Shown piece after piece: positions 16,812-25,508 of a stretch of 64,000 nt of DNA. This DNA is from Bacillota bacterium (lineage in GTDB: Bacteria; Bacillota; Clostridia; Christensenellales; Aristaeellaceae). The notes below the pieces were generated by a model. The model had not been told where the DNA came from. It ran no database searches and worked only from the letters and a program-made list of their open reading frames with translations. Made by a program: the position numbers and the translations under genes. Position 1 is the first letter of the stretch; the number at the start of each line of letters is the position of its first letter. The stretch is taken from positions 48,645-112,644 of the forward strand of contig JAEYAR010000117.1 of assembly GCA_023404715.1 (NCBI GenBank), given 5' to 3'.

Positions 16812-19268
16812 TTATTCGACCACCGTCACGGTGAGCGCGTTGCCGTTCACATCCAGCGTGTGCTCGCCTACGCCCTCCACCGCGGCGTTGACCGTCACGA
16901 TGATGAAGGAACCGCCCTTGACGGATACCTGCTTGGAAGCCAGCAGGGTCTCGCCTTCCCTGACTTCCACCAGGCCCGTGCCGTCCGCACCGTCGTTCTC
17001 AACGATCATGTAGATGGGGAAAGGCTCGCCGGAGACCACCGCGCGATTGACGGCTGCGGCCTGCATGCTCACGCTGTCCCACATTTTGACTTCCACTTCA
17101 CCCACGACCTGGTCAACCTCAACGGTATTCACATGAAGCGCCGGGGTCTGTCCATACCGCATGCCGAAGCCTGCCTCATAGTACACATCGCCCAGATTGG
17201 TGGGGATGGAAGCGAGGGGGTTGGCGCGCACCGTGGCCGCCATATACAGGCGGGTCGCCATGCTCATGCCGTAGTCATACTGCAGCTCGCCCCAGTCGAG
17301 GTTCTCGTCGTCATCCGATCGTGCGATGCTGTACAGCAGCTTGCCCGTGGGCTCCTTCACGCCAAACACCATGTCCGCCAGCACGGAGGGCAGCGTGTAG
17401 TGGAAGAAGTCGCCCATGGAAGAGCCATGATCGGGCGTGCAGTTGTAGGTGGTCATCAGCAACGCGTCGCTGTTTTCGATCATGAAGCCATTGGGGAAGC
17501 TGGATACGGTGCCCTGTGCCACGAAAACCACCGGTTTACCCGCATCCTGAGCATCCTCGATCAATACCTCGGCGGAGTCGTCCAGCGTCAGCGCGCGGAT
17601 GATCGCCACGTCGGCCTCTTCGATGGTGTCCACGACGGTTCCGAAGGCAGCCATGGCGGCCTTGTCCTTTTCGGCCGTCTCCGCAGCCGTCCCCGTCACA
17701 AAGACGCGGGTTCCCTCGGCCAAAGGAAGCAGGTTTGCGTCGTTCTTCATCAGAACGGTCGACGCGGCCTGCAGCTTGATCTCCATCTCGTTGGTGGACT
17801 GCGCGCGGGCAGCGTAAACATCCTCGATGGTGTTCAGGGTGGTGGTGGCATACTCGGCCTTATATGCGTCGGAAGCCACCAGCTCCATCACCTCTTCCAC
17901 AGATCCGTAGGGATCCTCGAACAGGCCCAGCGCGAACTTGTTCTTGAGCACGCGGGATACGTGCCTGTCGATGGTCTCCATGGAAACGAGGCCCGTGTCA
18001 ATAGCCTCCTTCATCGCGGAGGGCCACTGCGGCTGCTGCATGCCGGGGTACTGCGCATCTAACACCTCCTGTGAAATCTCCTCGCTGTCCACCATGAAGA
18101 AGCAGCCTACCTGATCCACATCAGCGTTCATCATCAAAGCGTACAGCTCGGGCAGTGTCTTCCCGGACAGTTCCACGCCGTCGGCCGTCGTGCCCGCGGC
18201 AGTGGGCATTCCGATCCACATGGGCCAGTCGGTCACGACGCACCCATCATAGCCCAGCGTATCGCGCAAAACGTCCATGGACGCCTTGTCATAGGCCACA
18301 TAACAATCGCCCTCGAGGCTGCCGTTGTTGAGCATGACCCAGGAGGTACCCGCTTCCACGGCGGCCTTCCAGCCTACCAGCCAGCTATCCAGCAGGTCGG
18401 CGTCGCTCTTGGCTGCGGAGTAGCCCGCGCGGCCGCCGCGCGCCACGAAATGCTTCGTGCAGGCGCTGACGCCGTTCTCTTCGTAAGCCCGGGTCTCCAC
18501 GGCTGTCATCCTGGCGATGTTCTCGGGGTCCTCCCCGTACCAAGAGCCAATCTCCACGCCATAGGTGTGAAAGGGAACATGGAAGCCCAGCGCGCGTTCC
18601 TCCTTAGCGTACTGCGCGACCAGGTCGTACAGAAGCTCCGTGTCGTCTGCGATGCCGAAGGCATAGTTCGACATGTTCACCATGCCCGCGAAGGAGTTAT
18701 AGGAGCGGTCGCAGCTAAGCACGATCGGGATGCCCAGCCGGGTGCTTTCGCCAATCTCCTGAATGGTGTTGTTCTCATACAGCAGCTCGGTGGGCGTGCC
18801 GTTGACGTTGTGCAGGTAAGTGGTCACGTTATCGCTCACGATGGAGTGATACATGGGCACATACAGGGTGCCGTCCACCTCCATGGTGGGTTCGTTGCTG
18901 AACAGGAACTCGTCGTTGTAGGGATACAGGGACGTAAAGGTGCCGCCGGTGGATGCATGATATAGGGAACCGATCTTCTCATCCACCGTCATCTGGCTGA
19001 GCAGGTCGGCCACACGGGCATCCACATCCTGCCGCCAGTCCTCATAGACATCCAGCTTCCCATCGCCGTTGAGGTCCTTGAATTGCAGGCCGTCCACCTC
19101 GATGACGCGCTTGACATGCGCCTCCAAAGCGGCCTGCTCGCCAGATGCCTCCACGACCACCTCATTCGTCGCATACGGCTTTTCAAATGTCTTTTCTTCC
19201 GCCAGCGCGGGAATGCCGATGCTCGACATCAGCATCACGACCGCCAGCAACCAGGACAGCTTTTTCAT
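16812..19268 (-). CDS. Secreted GH3 beta-glycosidase with extra C-terminal domain (third of three)
   Basis: 818 residues from the ATG at 19268; an ATG three codons upstream is possible but too close to AAGGAG. Signal peptide about 1-23 (ALA). EF-hand-like loop DLNGDGKLDVYE (about 65-76), then a divergent GH3 barrel with TKHFVARGG where the other two have KHFPG, and nucleophile Asp in VVTDWPM (D347). The sandwich domain is followed by a C-terminal immunoglobulin-like (CARDB/Fn3-like) domain of roughly 110 residues ending LTVTVVE. The altered substrate loops suggest a specificity different from the first two. It is first in its operon. Confidence 0.88.
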   Translation of the reverse strand: MKKLSWLLAVVMLMSSIGIPALAEEKTFEKPYATNEVVVEASGEQAALEAHVKRVIEVDGLQFKDLNGDGKLDVYEDWRQDVDARVADLLSQMTVDEKIGSLYHASTGGTFTSLYPYNDEFLFSNEPTMEVDGTLYVPMYHSIVSDNVTTYLHNVNGTPTELLYENNTIQEIGESTRLGIPIVLSCDRSYNSFAGMVNMSNYAFGIADDTELLYDLVAQYAKEERALGFHVPFHTYGVEIGSWYGEDPENIARMTAVETRAYEENGVSACTKHFVARGGRAGYSAAKSDADLLDSWLVGWKAAVEAGTSWVMLNNGSLEGDCYVAYDKASMDVLRDTLGYDGCVVTDWPMWIGMPTAAGTTADGVELSGKTLPELYALMMNADVDQVGCFFMVDSEEISQEVLDAQYPGMQQPQWPSAMKEAIDTGLVSMETIDRHVSRVLKNKFALGLFEDPYGSVEEVMELVASDAYKAEYATTTLNTIEDVYAARAQSTNEMEIKLQAASTVLMKNDANLLPLAEGTRVFVTGTAAETAEKDKAAMAAFGTVVDTIEEADVAIIRALTLDDSAEVLIEDAQDAGKPVVFVAQGTVSSFPNGFMIENSDALLMTTYNCTPDHGSSMGDFFHYTLPSVLADMVFGVKEPTGKLLYSIARSDDDENLDWGELQYDYGMSMATRLYMAATVRANPLASIPTNLGDVYYEAGFGMRYGQTPALHVNTVEVDQVVGEVEVKMWDSVSMQAAAVNRAVVSGEPFPIYMIVENDGADGTGLVEVREGETLLASKQVSVKGGSFIIVTVNAAVEGVGEHTLDVNGNALTVTVVE

Positions 19269-19331
19269 GACGTACATCCTCTCCTTCAGGCGGTTTTCCT
19301 GCGGTAAGGCAGTCCGCCTCTTGCTAGCCCT

Positions 19332-19391
19332 CATTATACTTAGCCCGCAGCTCTCACGCTTTGGAGGATTCTGCACAGTCGAGTGCAAAAA
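19332..19391 (-). promoter_or_regulatory. Promoter/operator of the GH3-CBM9-beta-helix operon
   Basis: On the minus strand this 60-bp block begins TTTTTGCA and ends AAGTATAATG, exactly as at 12453-12512, with TCG, TGT, GAAT and TCCA at identical offsets. The -10 is TATAAT and the -35 is not consensus, which points to an activator. Confidence 0.65.
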
Positions 19392-19474
19392 GAAAGCGGA
19401 AAATAACGCGTTTGGAAATTCAGGCACAAGAGAATAAAAAAAACGGAACTCGCCTTTCCGCCCGTTGAAATGTG

Positions 19475-19483
19475 TGGTATAGT
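19475..19483 (+). promoter_or_regulatory. Extended -10 promoter of the response regulator
   Basis: TGGTATAGT, an extended -10 about 50 bp before the regulator ATG. It resembles the TGGTAAAAT of the kinase promoter. Confidence 0.4.
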
Positions 19484-19530
19484 AGGAATATCCACAAAAG
19501 GCTCATACCCGCAGAGAAGGAGTAACGGTC

Positions 19531-21009
19531 ATGGCTTATCAGGTTTTGCTCGTCGACGACGAATTGCCGGCACTGCGTTTTATGCAGAGCATGCTTGAAA
19601 AATATGCGCCCGACTTTTCTCTACAAAGCGCCTGCACCAGCGGTGAAAAGGCTTTTGATTATCTGAAGAATCATACGCTCGACGTGCTCGTTACGGATAT
19701 TACCATGCAGCAGATGAACGGCATCGAACTGGCCAAGCAAGCGCGAAAGCTCCAGCCCGACCTGCACATCGTCATCATCAGCGGGTACGCGGAGTTCGAA
19801 TATGCCCAGGGCGCGATTCACGCGGCTGTAGATGATTACATTTTAAAGCCCGTGAGCGTCACGCAGATCAAGCAGACTTTCGGCAAGCTCAAGGCCCTGC
19901 TGGAGGAAGAGCATACGGAACGCGCTACGGCGCTGCTCCCGGCCATCGCCTGCGGGCATCCCTTTGATAAGGAAGCGTTCAGCCGCTATTTCACCCAGCA
20001 GGAATATCGCTTCGCGCTTCTGCGCTGGGGCGGTATCGATCCCCGGTTGCACACGACCCTGCGTGCGACCTCCATGATTCTCCCCATCAAGGACGGCTTC
20101 TATGCCCTGCGAGGCCGGGACGACGAGGAGCAGCTCCTGATCATTCCCAACGACGGATTAGAGCGCTTTCTTTCCGAAATCAGCGTCTATATGACGCAGC
20201 GCTCCGGTTTGTCTACCTGGACGGTCGTCTATCAGTCCACCGCGTATCCGATGGTCATGCTCTGCAGCTTCCTGAAGCAGGCGCTTCCCTATTTGCAGGG
20301 GCGATCCGTTACCGGCAAGCATCAAATTCTCCCGTTGGCTATGCAGGCCCACGCGGCCGCTGCACCGACGATCTCTCCCTCTGAATTGAACCAGCTTTCC
20401 TATTTTTGCTCTTCCGGCAAATACCCCAACATCAAAGAAGCGTTCATCAACATAGCCGCCCGGATGGAAAACGGCGTTCAGCCCCAGCAGCAGGTATGGA
20501 ATCTGGTTCGTCAGCTGGTGTTGAATCTCTCCGCCTTCCAGCCTTCCATCAAAAACGAATACGAGCGCACCATCCACTGTATCGCAGATCTATTTCCCTA
20601 CGCCTCCTCCTATGGCGAGCTGTTCGCCAGTATTTACTCTGTGCTTTTCGACGACGAGAGCGGCGCCCGCGATCGCAGGCTCTCTACCCGGGAGCTGTAC
20701 GATTTTGCCGTTCAATATGTAAATGAAAACTACGCCCGCGCACTGAGCGTGCAGAGCGTATGCGATGAATTGGGGATTTCCCAGACCTATCTAAGCCGTC
20801 TATTCAGAAAGTACAGCGACACGACATTCAACAACTGTCTTCTGCGCCGCAGGATGGAAGCCGCCATGGCGCTGCTGCGGGATAAGCCCGATCTGCTGCT
20901 GCGGGATGTGGCCGCCTGCGTAGGCTATGAGGATTCGTCGTATTTCAGCAAGGTATTCCATCAGTATACAGGCCAAACGCCGTCGCAGTACGCCAGCGAG
21001 CAGAAATGA
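19531..21009 (+). CDS. YesN-type response regulator with AraC DNA-binding domain
   Basis: 492 residues. The receiver domain has DD at 9-10, phospho-acceptor D56 (LVTDITM) and K106 (ILKPVS). A central region of no clear family is followed by two AraC helix-turn-helix units near the C-terminus (SVQSVCDELGISQTYLSRLF; DVAACVGYEDSSYFSKVF). AAGGAG lies 10 bp before the ATG. It likely activates the two minus-strand glycan operons through the shared 60-bp promoter block, driven by the kinase at 12654. A strong terminator follows. Confidence 0.92.
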   Translation: MAYQVLLVDDELPALRFMQSMLEKYAPDFSLQSACTSGEKAFDYLKNHTLDVLVTDITMQQMNGIELAKQARKLQPDLHIVIISGYAEFEYAQGAIHAAVDDYILKPVSVTQIKQTFGKLKALLEEEHTERATALLPAIACGHPFDKEAFSRYFTQQEYRFALLRWGGIDPRLHTTLRATSMILPIKDGFYALRGRDDEEQLLIIPNDGLERFLSEISVYMTQRSGLSTWTVVYQSTAYPMVMLCSFLKQALPYLQGRSVTGKHQILPLAMQAHAAAAPTISPSELNQLSYFCSSGKYPNIKEAFINIAARMENGVQPQQQVWNLVRQLVLNLSAFQPSIKNEYERTIHCIADLFPYASSYGELFASIYSVLFDDESGARDRRLSTRELYDFAVQYVNENYARALSVQSVCDELGISQTYLSRLFRKYSDTTFNNCLLRRRMEAAMALLRDKPDLLLRDVAACVGYEDSSYFSKVFHQYTGQTPSQYASEQK

Positions 21010-21039
21010 CCCGGAAATGTCTCCCATTGGGAGGCATCA

Positions 21040-21075
21040 GACCGTTGACAGCCCCACTGTCAACGGTCTTTTTTT
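21040..21075 (+). terminator. Rho-independent terminator of the response regulator
   Basis: GACCGTTGACA / TGTCAACGGTC, an 11-bp perfect stem, is followed by seven Ts, 30 bp after the stop codon. Confidence 0.9.
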
Positions 21076-21163
21076 GCAGACCTGCAAAGGCTGTCTCAAG
21101 CGGGGCGCGCTTCCCCGCCGGAGGCAGTTGCATCTCCTTGCCGTGCTCATTCAATACAGAAAC

Positions 21164-21198
21164 AAAAAAGAAGCAGACCAGCCAATTCCGCCGTCTGC
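21164..21198 (-). terminator. Terminator of the small RHH gene
   Basis: On the minus strand GCAGAC / GTCTGC pair around a 14-nt loop and are followed by TTCTTTTTTG, directly after the RHH stop codon. Confidence 0.55.
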
Positions 21199-21378
21199 TC
21201 ATCCGCTCTTCTTCTCTTCACATTCGATCAATCCATTTTCTTTTTCAAACGCCTGTATATGTTTATATATGATTCGATTCAGCTCCCGATTGACGGAACA
21301 TCTGTTTGCATCTGCAATAAATTGTAACTTATGCAGCATATCTACCTCTATCCGTAATGAAAAATCCTCTCTCTTCAT
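21199..21378 (-). CDS. Small Arc-type ribbon-helix-helix protein
   Basis: A 59-residue open frame begins MKREDFSLRIEVDMLHKL and continues FIADANRCSVNRELNRII, the usual Arc/MetJ beta strand with two helices (polar FSLRIE strand, then S-x-N-x-E-L helix). Proteins of this kind are DNA-binding dimers, often autorepressors or antitoxins; no toxin gene sits next to it. The ribosome site is weak (GATGATGG). Local AT content is higher than in neighbouring genes. The reading frame and terminator support a real gene; its target is unknown. Confidence 0.65.
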   Translation of the reverse strand: MKREDFSLRIEVDMLHKLQFIADANRCSVNRELNRIIYKHIQAFEKENGLIECEEKKSG

Positions 21379-21603
21379 ACACCATCATCTTTCGGAGAAT
21401 TCTATGCGCTCATTATGCCATTTTCTATCATTCGACGGTGTACAATGAGCCCTGCATGAGCTCACAAAATTTGACGAGGTGAAAAAGATGACTACAGTTC
21501 TCGCCTGTAAGAACACCTACTGCGCCTATTGGAACCATAACCCGCCCGTTTTCTCAAATCAAAGTTCCTTTAAAAAAACGCCGCATCTACCCTGCGCCAA
21601 CTT

Positions 21604-21626
21604 AAAAAAGCCGGCGCTCGCCAGCC
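21604..21626 (-). terminator. Terminator of the pst-pho operon
   Basis: On the minus strand GCTGGC / GCCGGC with a GAGC loop is followed by six Ts, about 40 bp beyond the phoR stop. Confidence 0.8.
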
Positions 21627-21664
21627 TTGTTCTCATATTGATTTTATCACGTTTTCTATCCCGC

Positions 21665-23341
21665 TCACCCCTGCCGCCATACCGGCAGCCTCACCTCGAA
21701 CGCCGTGCCCTCGCCCTCCGCGCTCGTCATGCGTACGCTCCCCCCGTGCGCCTCGGCCACGTGGCGCACGATCGACAGGCCCAGGCCTGTGCCGCCGGTC
21801 TTCTTAGAGCGGCTTTTGTCCACGCGGTAAAAGCGCTCAAATACCCGCGCCTGATGCTCGCGCGGGATGCCGATGCCCGTATCGCTTACGCATAGCACGG
21901 CCTGGGCGTTCTCCTCGCGCAGCGTCATCTCTACGAGCCCGCCGTCCTTGTTGTACTTAACCGCGTTGTCGCACAGGTTTTGCACCAGCTCCTCCAGCAT
22001 GGTCCTATCCCCGCGCACGCAGAGCGCATCGCCGCTTGCGCGGATCGCAATGCCCCGGGCCTCGGCCTGGGGCTCCAGGCGCGCCGCCACCTCGCGCAGC
22101 ACGTCCATCAGCTCTACGCGCCCGGTGAAAGCGTTTGGCTTCATCTCGTCCAGCTGCGATAGGCGCAATATGTCCCCGATGAGGGTGACCATGCGGTCCG
22201 CCTCCTGCTTGATGCGCCCCGCGCAGCCCTTCATGTCCGCCTCGCGCACCATGCCGCAGGCCATCATCTCCGCAAATCCGGCGATGCTCGTGAGCGGCGA
22301 GCGCAGCTCGTGCGATACGTTGGCCGTGAATTCGCGGCGCAGCTTTTCCGCCTTGCGCCGGTCCGTCACGTCGCTGAGCAGCAGGATGGCCCCGCCCGGC
22401 CTGCCGCCCTCGTAGACGGGGCTGGCAACGAAGCGGTAGGTGCGCCCGACCAGGTCCACGTCGTCCTCAACGTTCTCGCCCTGTAGCGCGGCCTCCAGCG
22501 CCTGCCGCAGCGCGATAGAACGGGAGATGCGCACGAAGTGCGCGCCCTGCCACTGCATGCCGCGCGCGCCGAGCAGATCGAGCGCGCTTTCGTTGACCAT
22601 GACCGCCGCGCCTGCCCCATCCACGAAGACCAGGCCCTCGCGCATATGGCTGGTGATCGAGGCGATGCGGTCGCGCTGTGCGCGCAGGTCCGCGAGCTGC
22701 CTGGCCAGCTGCTCCTTCTGCTTGGCAATGCGGCGAACGAAGGGCTGCAGCTCCTCAAAGCCCGCGCTCTCCTCCGGATGGTCCATGTCGATGCGCTCCA
22801 GCGGGGCCAGCACGCTGCCGGTAAAGCGTCCCGAAAGCAGCAGGCTCGCCGCGATACACAGCGCGAGCACCAGCAGGATGGCGGGCAGGCCCTGCATGAG
22901 TGTCCGCGCCGCGCTGGCTGCGGGCCGCGCCAGGCGCAACACGCGGCCGTCCTCCAGGCGCAGGGCGCTGTAGTACATGTTCTCCAGCAGCGTGCGCGAC
23001 CTGCGCGTGTCCTCGCCGCTGCCCGAGGCCAAGGCGGCCGAAACCTCCGGACGGTCCTGATGGTTTTCCATTGAGGCCGCGTCGGCGTCGGTATCAAAGA
23101 GCACTTCGCCGTCCGCGCCCAGCAGCGTCACGCGCGCATACGTGCCTCGCAGGGCCAAAAGATAGGCTTCCTCGTCCTGCGCCTGCAAAAGGCCGATGGC
23201 GAGCGTGCGCGTTTCCGCCTGCATCTCGCCCCGCATCCGGTCCTGAAAAAAAGGATAGACGGTGCTGAGCAGCAGCACCGCCGTCAGGATCGTCATCGCC
23301 AGCGACAGCGCGCACATGCGCGCATACAGCCGTCTCTTCAT
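21665..23341 (-). CDS. phoR: PhoR-type phosphate-regulon sensor kinase
   Basis: 558 residues. Membrane helices at about 9-31 and 155-175 enclose a short extracytoplasmic region. A PAS-like domain follows, then HisKA with NVSHELRSPLTS (H344) and HATPase boxes (NLCDNAVKYN, DTGIGIP, GTGLGLSIV). The start overlaps the phoB stop by 4 bp (ATGA). As last gene of the pst-phoU-phoBR unit it would read phosphate status through the Pst transporter and PhoU. Confidence 0.92.
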   Translation of the reverse strand: MKRRLYARMCALSLAMTILTAVLLLSTVYPFFQDRMRGEMQAETRTLAIGLLQAQDEEAYLLALRGTYARVTLLGADGEVLFDTDADAASMENHQDRPEVSAALASGSGEDTRRSRTLLENMYYSALRLEDGRVLRLARPAASAARTLMQGLPAILLVLALCIAASLLLSGRFTGSVLAPLERIDMDHPEESAGFEELQPFVRRIAKQKEQLARQLADLRAQRDRIASITSHMREGLVFVDGAGAAVMVNESALDLLGARGMQWQGAHFVRISRSIALRQALEAALQGENVEDDVDLVGRTYRFVASPVYEGGRPGGAILLLSDVTDRRKAEKLRREFTANVSHELRSPLTSIAGFAEMMACGMVREADMKGCAGRIKQEADRMVTLIGDILRLSQLDEMKPNAFTGRVELMDVLREVAARLEPQAEARGIAIRASGDALCVRGDRTMLEELVQNLCDNAVKYNKDGGLVEMTLREENAQAVLCVSDTGIGIPREHQARVFERFYRVDKSRSKKTGGTGLGLSIVRHVAEAHGGSVRMTSAEGEGTAFEVRLPVWRQG

Positions 23342-24018
23342 GCATGCTCCTCCAGCTTATACCCCGCGCCGCGCACCGTCTTAACCTGGGCGCCGCCCGC
23401 GCCCAGCTTCTGGCGCAGGGTCTTCACGTGTACGTCCACCGTACGGCTCTCGCCCTCAAAGTCATATCCCCAGACCTTTTGCATCAGCTGCTCGCGCGAG
23501 AGCACGTGACCGGCGTTGTGCAGCAATGTCACGAGCAGCTCGTATTCCTTGTGCGTGAGCGTCACATCCCGGCCGTCTGAAAACACCGTATGCGCCGCCG
23601 TATCCACGCGGATCGCGCCCAGCTGCAGGTGCTCGGGCGGCTCCTTCACGCCCGCGCGGCGCAGCACCGCGCGCACGCGCGAGAGCAGCTCCATCACGCC
23701 GAAGGGCTTGGTTACGTAGTCGTCCGCGCCCGCGTCCAGCCCCTTGACCTTGTCGTATTCGGAGCCCTTGGCCGTCAGCATGATGACCGGCAGCTTCTGC
23801 GTCCTTTGCGCCTTGCGAAGGCGCGAGAGGATCGAAAGCCCGTCCTCGTCCGGCAGCATGATGTCCAGCAGCAGCAAATCCGGCGTCGCCTTTTCCAGCG
23901 CGTTTTGCATCGAAGCGCCGTCCTCAAAACCTTGCGCCTCGAACCCGCCCGCGCTCAGCGCGTAAAGCACCAGCTCGCGAATGCTGGCGTCGTCCTCGAC
24001 GCAATATACCGTAGGCAT
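23338..24018 (-). CDS. phoB: PhoB/PhoP-type response regulator
   Basis: 226 residues, OmpR family: receiver with ED at 8-9, D52 (LLLDIMLP) and the Lys in VTKPFG, then a winged-helix domain (DVTLTHKEYELLVTLL, SRTVDVHVKTLRQKL, VRGAGYKLE). It lies 84 bp after phoU and is coupled to phoR. It probably binds the TTTACA array upstream of pstS. Confidence 0.93.
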   Translation of the reverse strand: MPTVYCVEDDASIRELVLYALSAGGFEAQGFEDGASMQNALEKATPDLLLLDIMLPDEDGLSILSRLRKAQRTQKLPVIMLTAKGSEYDKVKGLDAGADDYVTKPFGVMELLSRVRAVLRRAGVKEPPEHLQLGAIRVDTAAHTVFSDGRDVTLTHKEYELLVTLLHNAGHVLSREQLMQKVWGYDFEGESRTVDVHVKTLRQKLGAGGAQVKTVRGAGYKLEEHA

Positions 24019-24102
24019 CGAACTTCCTCCTCTTGTTTCGGCTTAATCAGAATCCCCCGGGCCTCAGCGGAGCAATCTAACCGGCCTTTTTAGCCGCCTG
24101 CG

Positions 24103-24753
24103 TCACTGCTCGCTCCGGTGTACGCCCGTAATGGAATAGACCACCCACTCCGCGATGTTCGTCGCGTGGTCGCCGATGCGCTCGAGGTACTTGGCGATCA
24201 TCATCAGATCGATCGCCTCCTCCGCGCTCTCCCGCTCTGCGCGAATGCGCTCGATCAGATCGGTGCGCGTAGCGCTGAACAGCGCGTCCACCTCGTCGTC
24301 CTCCTGAATGACGGCATGGGCGAGCGCCTCGTCGCGGCGCACGAACGCATCCAGGCTGTCCGTCACCATGTGAATGGTGGCGCGGGCCATCTGCGTGATG
24401 TGCATGGGCGTCTTCTGAGCGGCCCCCGTCTCCAGCAGTACGACGATCTCGCAGATATCCGCCGCCTGATCGCCGATGCGCTCCATATCCGTGATCATCT
24501 TGAGCGCGGCGGAGATAAAGCGAAGGTCCCTGGCCACCGGCTGCTGCTGCAAGAGAAGTTTCAAGCACAGGCTCTCGATTTCCTGCTCCATGCGGTTGAT
24601 TTCCTCGTCATTTTGGGTGACGCTGCGCGCCAGGTCGCAGTCCCGGCGCTCCAGCGCGGTCACCGCGCCGTCGATCGCGCGCTCAATCAACCCGCCCATC
24701 TCCATCAATAGGTCGCTGAGCCGCTCCAGCTGCCCGTCAAAACGAATCCGCAT
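24103..24753 (-). CDS. phoU: Phosphate transport regulator PhoU
   Basis: 216-residue helical protein made of two repeated PhoU three-helix units. Each holds the metal-binding E/D-rich motif (DEEINRMEQEIE; IQEDDEVDALFS) followed by the paired helix segments DMERIGDQAADIC and YLERIGDHATNIAEW. It starts 1 bp after the pstB stop. In the family it couples Pst transport activity to PhoR signalling. Confidence 0.95.
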   Translation of the reverse strand: MRIRFDGQLERLSDLLMEMGGLIERAIDGAVTALERRDCDLARSVTQNDEEINRMEQEIESLCLKLLLQQQPVARDLRFISAALKMITDMERIGDQAADICEIVVLLETGAAQKTPMHITQMARATIHMVTDSLDAFVRRDEALAHAVIQEDDEVDALFSATRTDLIERIRAERESAEEAIDLMMIAKYLERIGDHATNIAEWVVYSITGVHRSEQ

Positions 24754-24754
24754 C

Positions 24755-25504
24755 TTAGCCGAACCTCCCAGTGATGTAATCCTCGGTGCGTTTGTCGCGC
24801 GGCAGGGCGAACACCTGCTCCGTCTCGCCGAACTCGATCACCTCGCCCAGTAGGAAAAACGCCGTCTTGTCCGATATGCGCGTCGCCTGCTGCATGTTGT
24901 GGGTGACGATGACGATGGTGTACTGCGCCTTCAGCGTCTGGGCAAGCTCCTCGATCTTCGTAGTCGAGATCGGGTCCAGCGCGCTCGTGGGTTCGTCCAT
25001 GAGCAATACCTCCGGCTCCACGGCCAGCGCCCGCGCGATGCACAGGCGCTGCTGCTGCCCGCCCGAAAGGCCCAGGGCGCTTTTTTTCAGGCGATCCTTG
25101 AGCTCATCCCAAATCGCGGCGCTCTTCAGACTCTTTTCGACGATGTCGTCCAGCTCGGTGCGCGAGGTAACGCCGTGCGTGCGCGGGCCGTAGGCGACGT
25201 TGTCGTACACGCTCATGGGAAAGGGGTTCGGCTTTTGAAACACCATTCCTACGCGCTTGCGCAGCAGGTTTACGTCCATGTCGCCGTAGATGTCCCGCCC
25301 GTCCAGCTGCACGCGGCCCTCGATGCGGCACCCCTCCACCAGGTCGTTCATGCGGTTGAGCGATTTGAGCAGCGTGGATTTGCCGCAGCCCGAAGGGCCG
25401 ATAAAGGCGGTGATCTCGTACTTTTGAATGTGCATGGACACGTCTTTGAGCGCGTGAAAGTCGCCGTAATACAGGTTCAGCTTATCGATTGTAAATTTAT
25501 CCAT
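24755..25504 (-). CDS. pstB: Phosphate ABC transporter ATPase PstB
   Basis: 249 residues with Walker A GPSGCGKST (36-44), the PstB-specific NRMNDL segment, signature LSGGQQQRLCIARALA, Walker B VLLMDEPTSALDP and VTHNMQQATRISD. Spacing to pstA is 4 bp. It drives phosphate import through PstCA. Confidence 0.97.
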   Translation of the reverse strand: MDKFTIDKLNLYYGDFHALKDVSMHIQKYEITAFIGPSGCGKSTLLKSLNRMNDLVEGCRIEGRVQLDGRDIYGDMDVNLLRKRVGMVFQKPNPFPMSVYDNVAYGPRTHGVTSRTELDDIVEKSLKSAAIWDELKDRLKKSALGLSGGQQQRLCIARALAVEPEVLLMDEPTSALDPISTTKIEELAQTLKAQYTIVIVTHNMQQATRISDKTAFFLLGEVIEFGETEQVFALPRDKRTEDYITGRFG

Positions 25505-25508
25505 CTTC

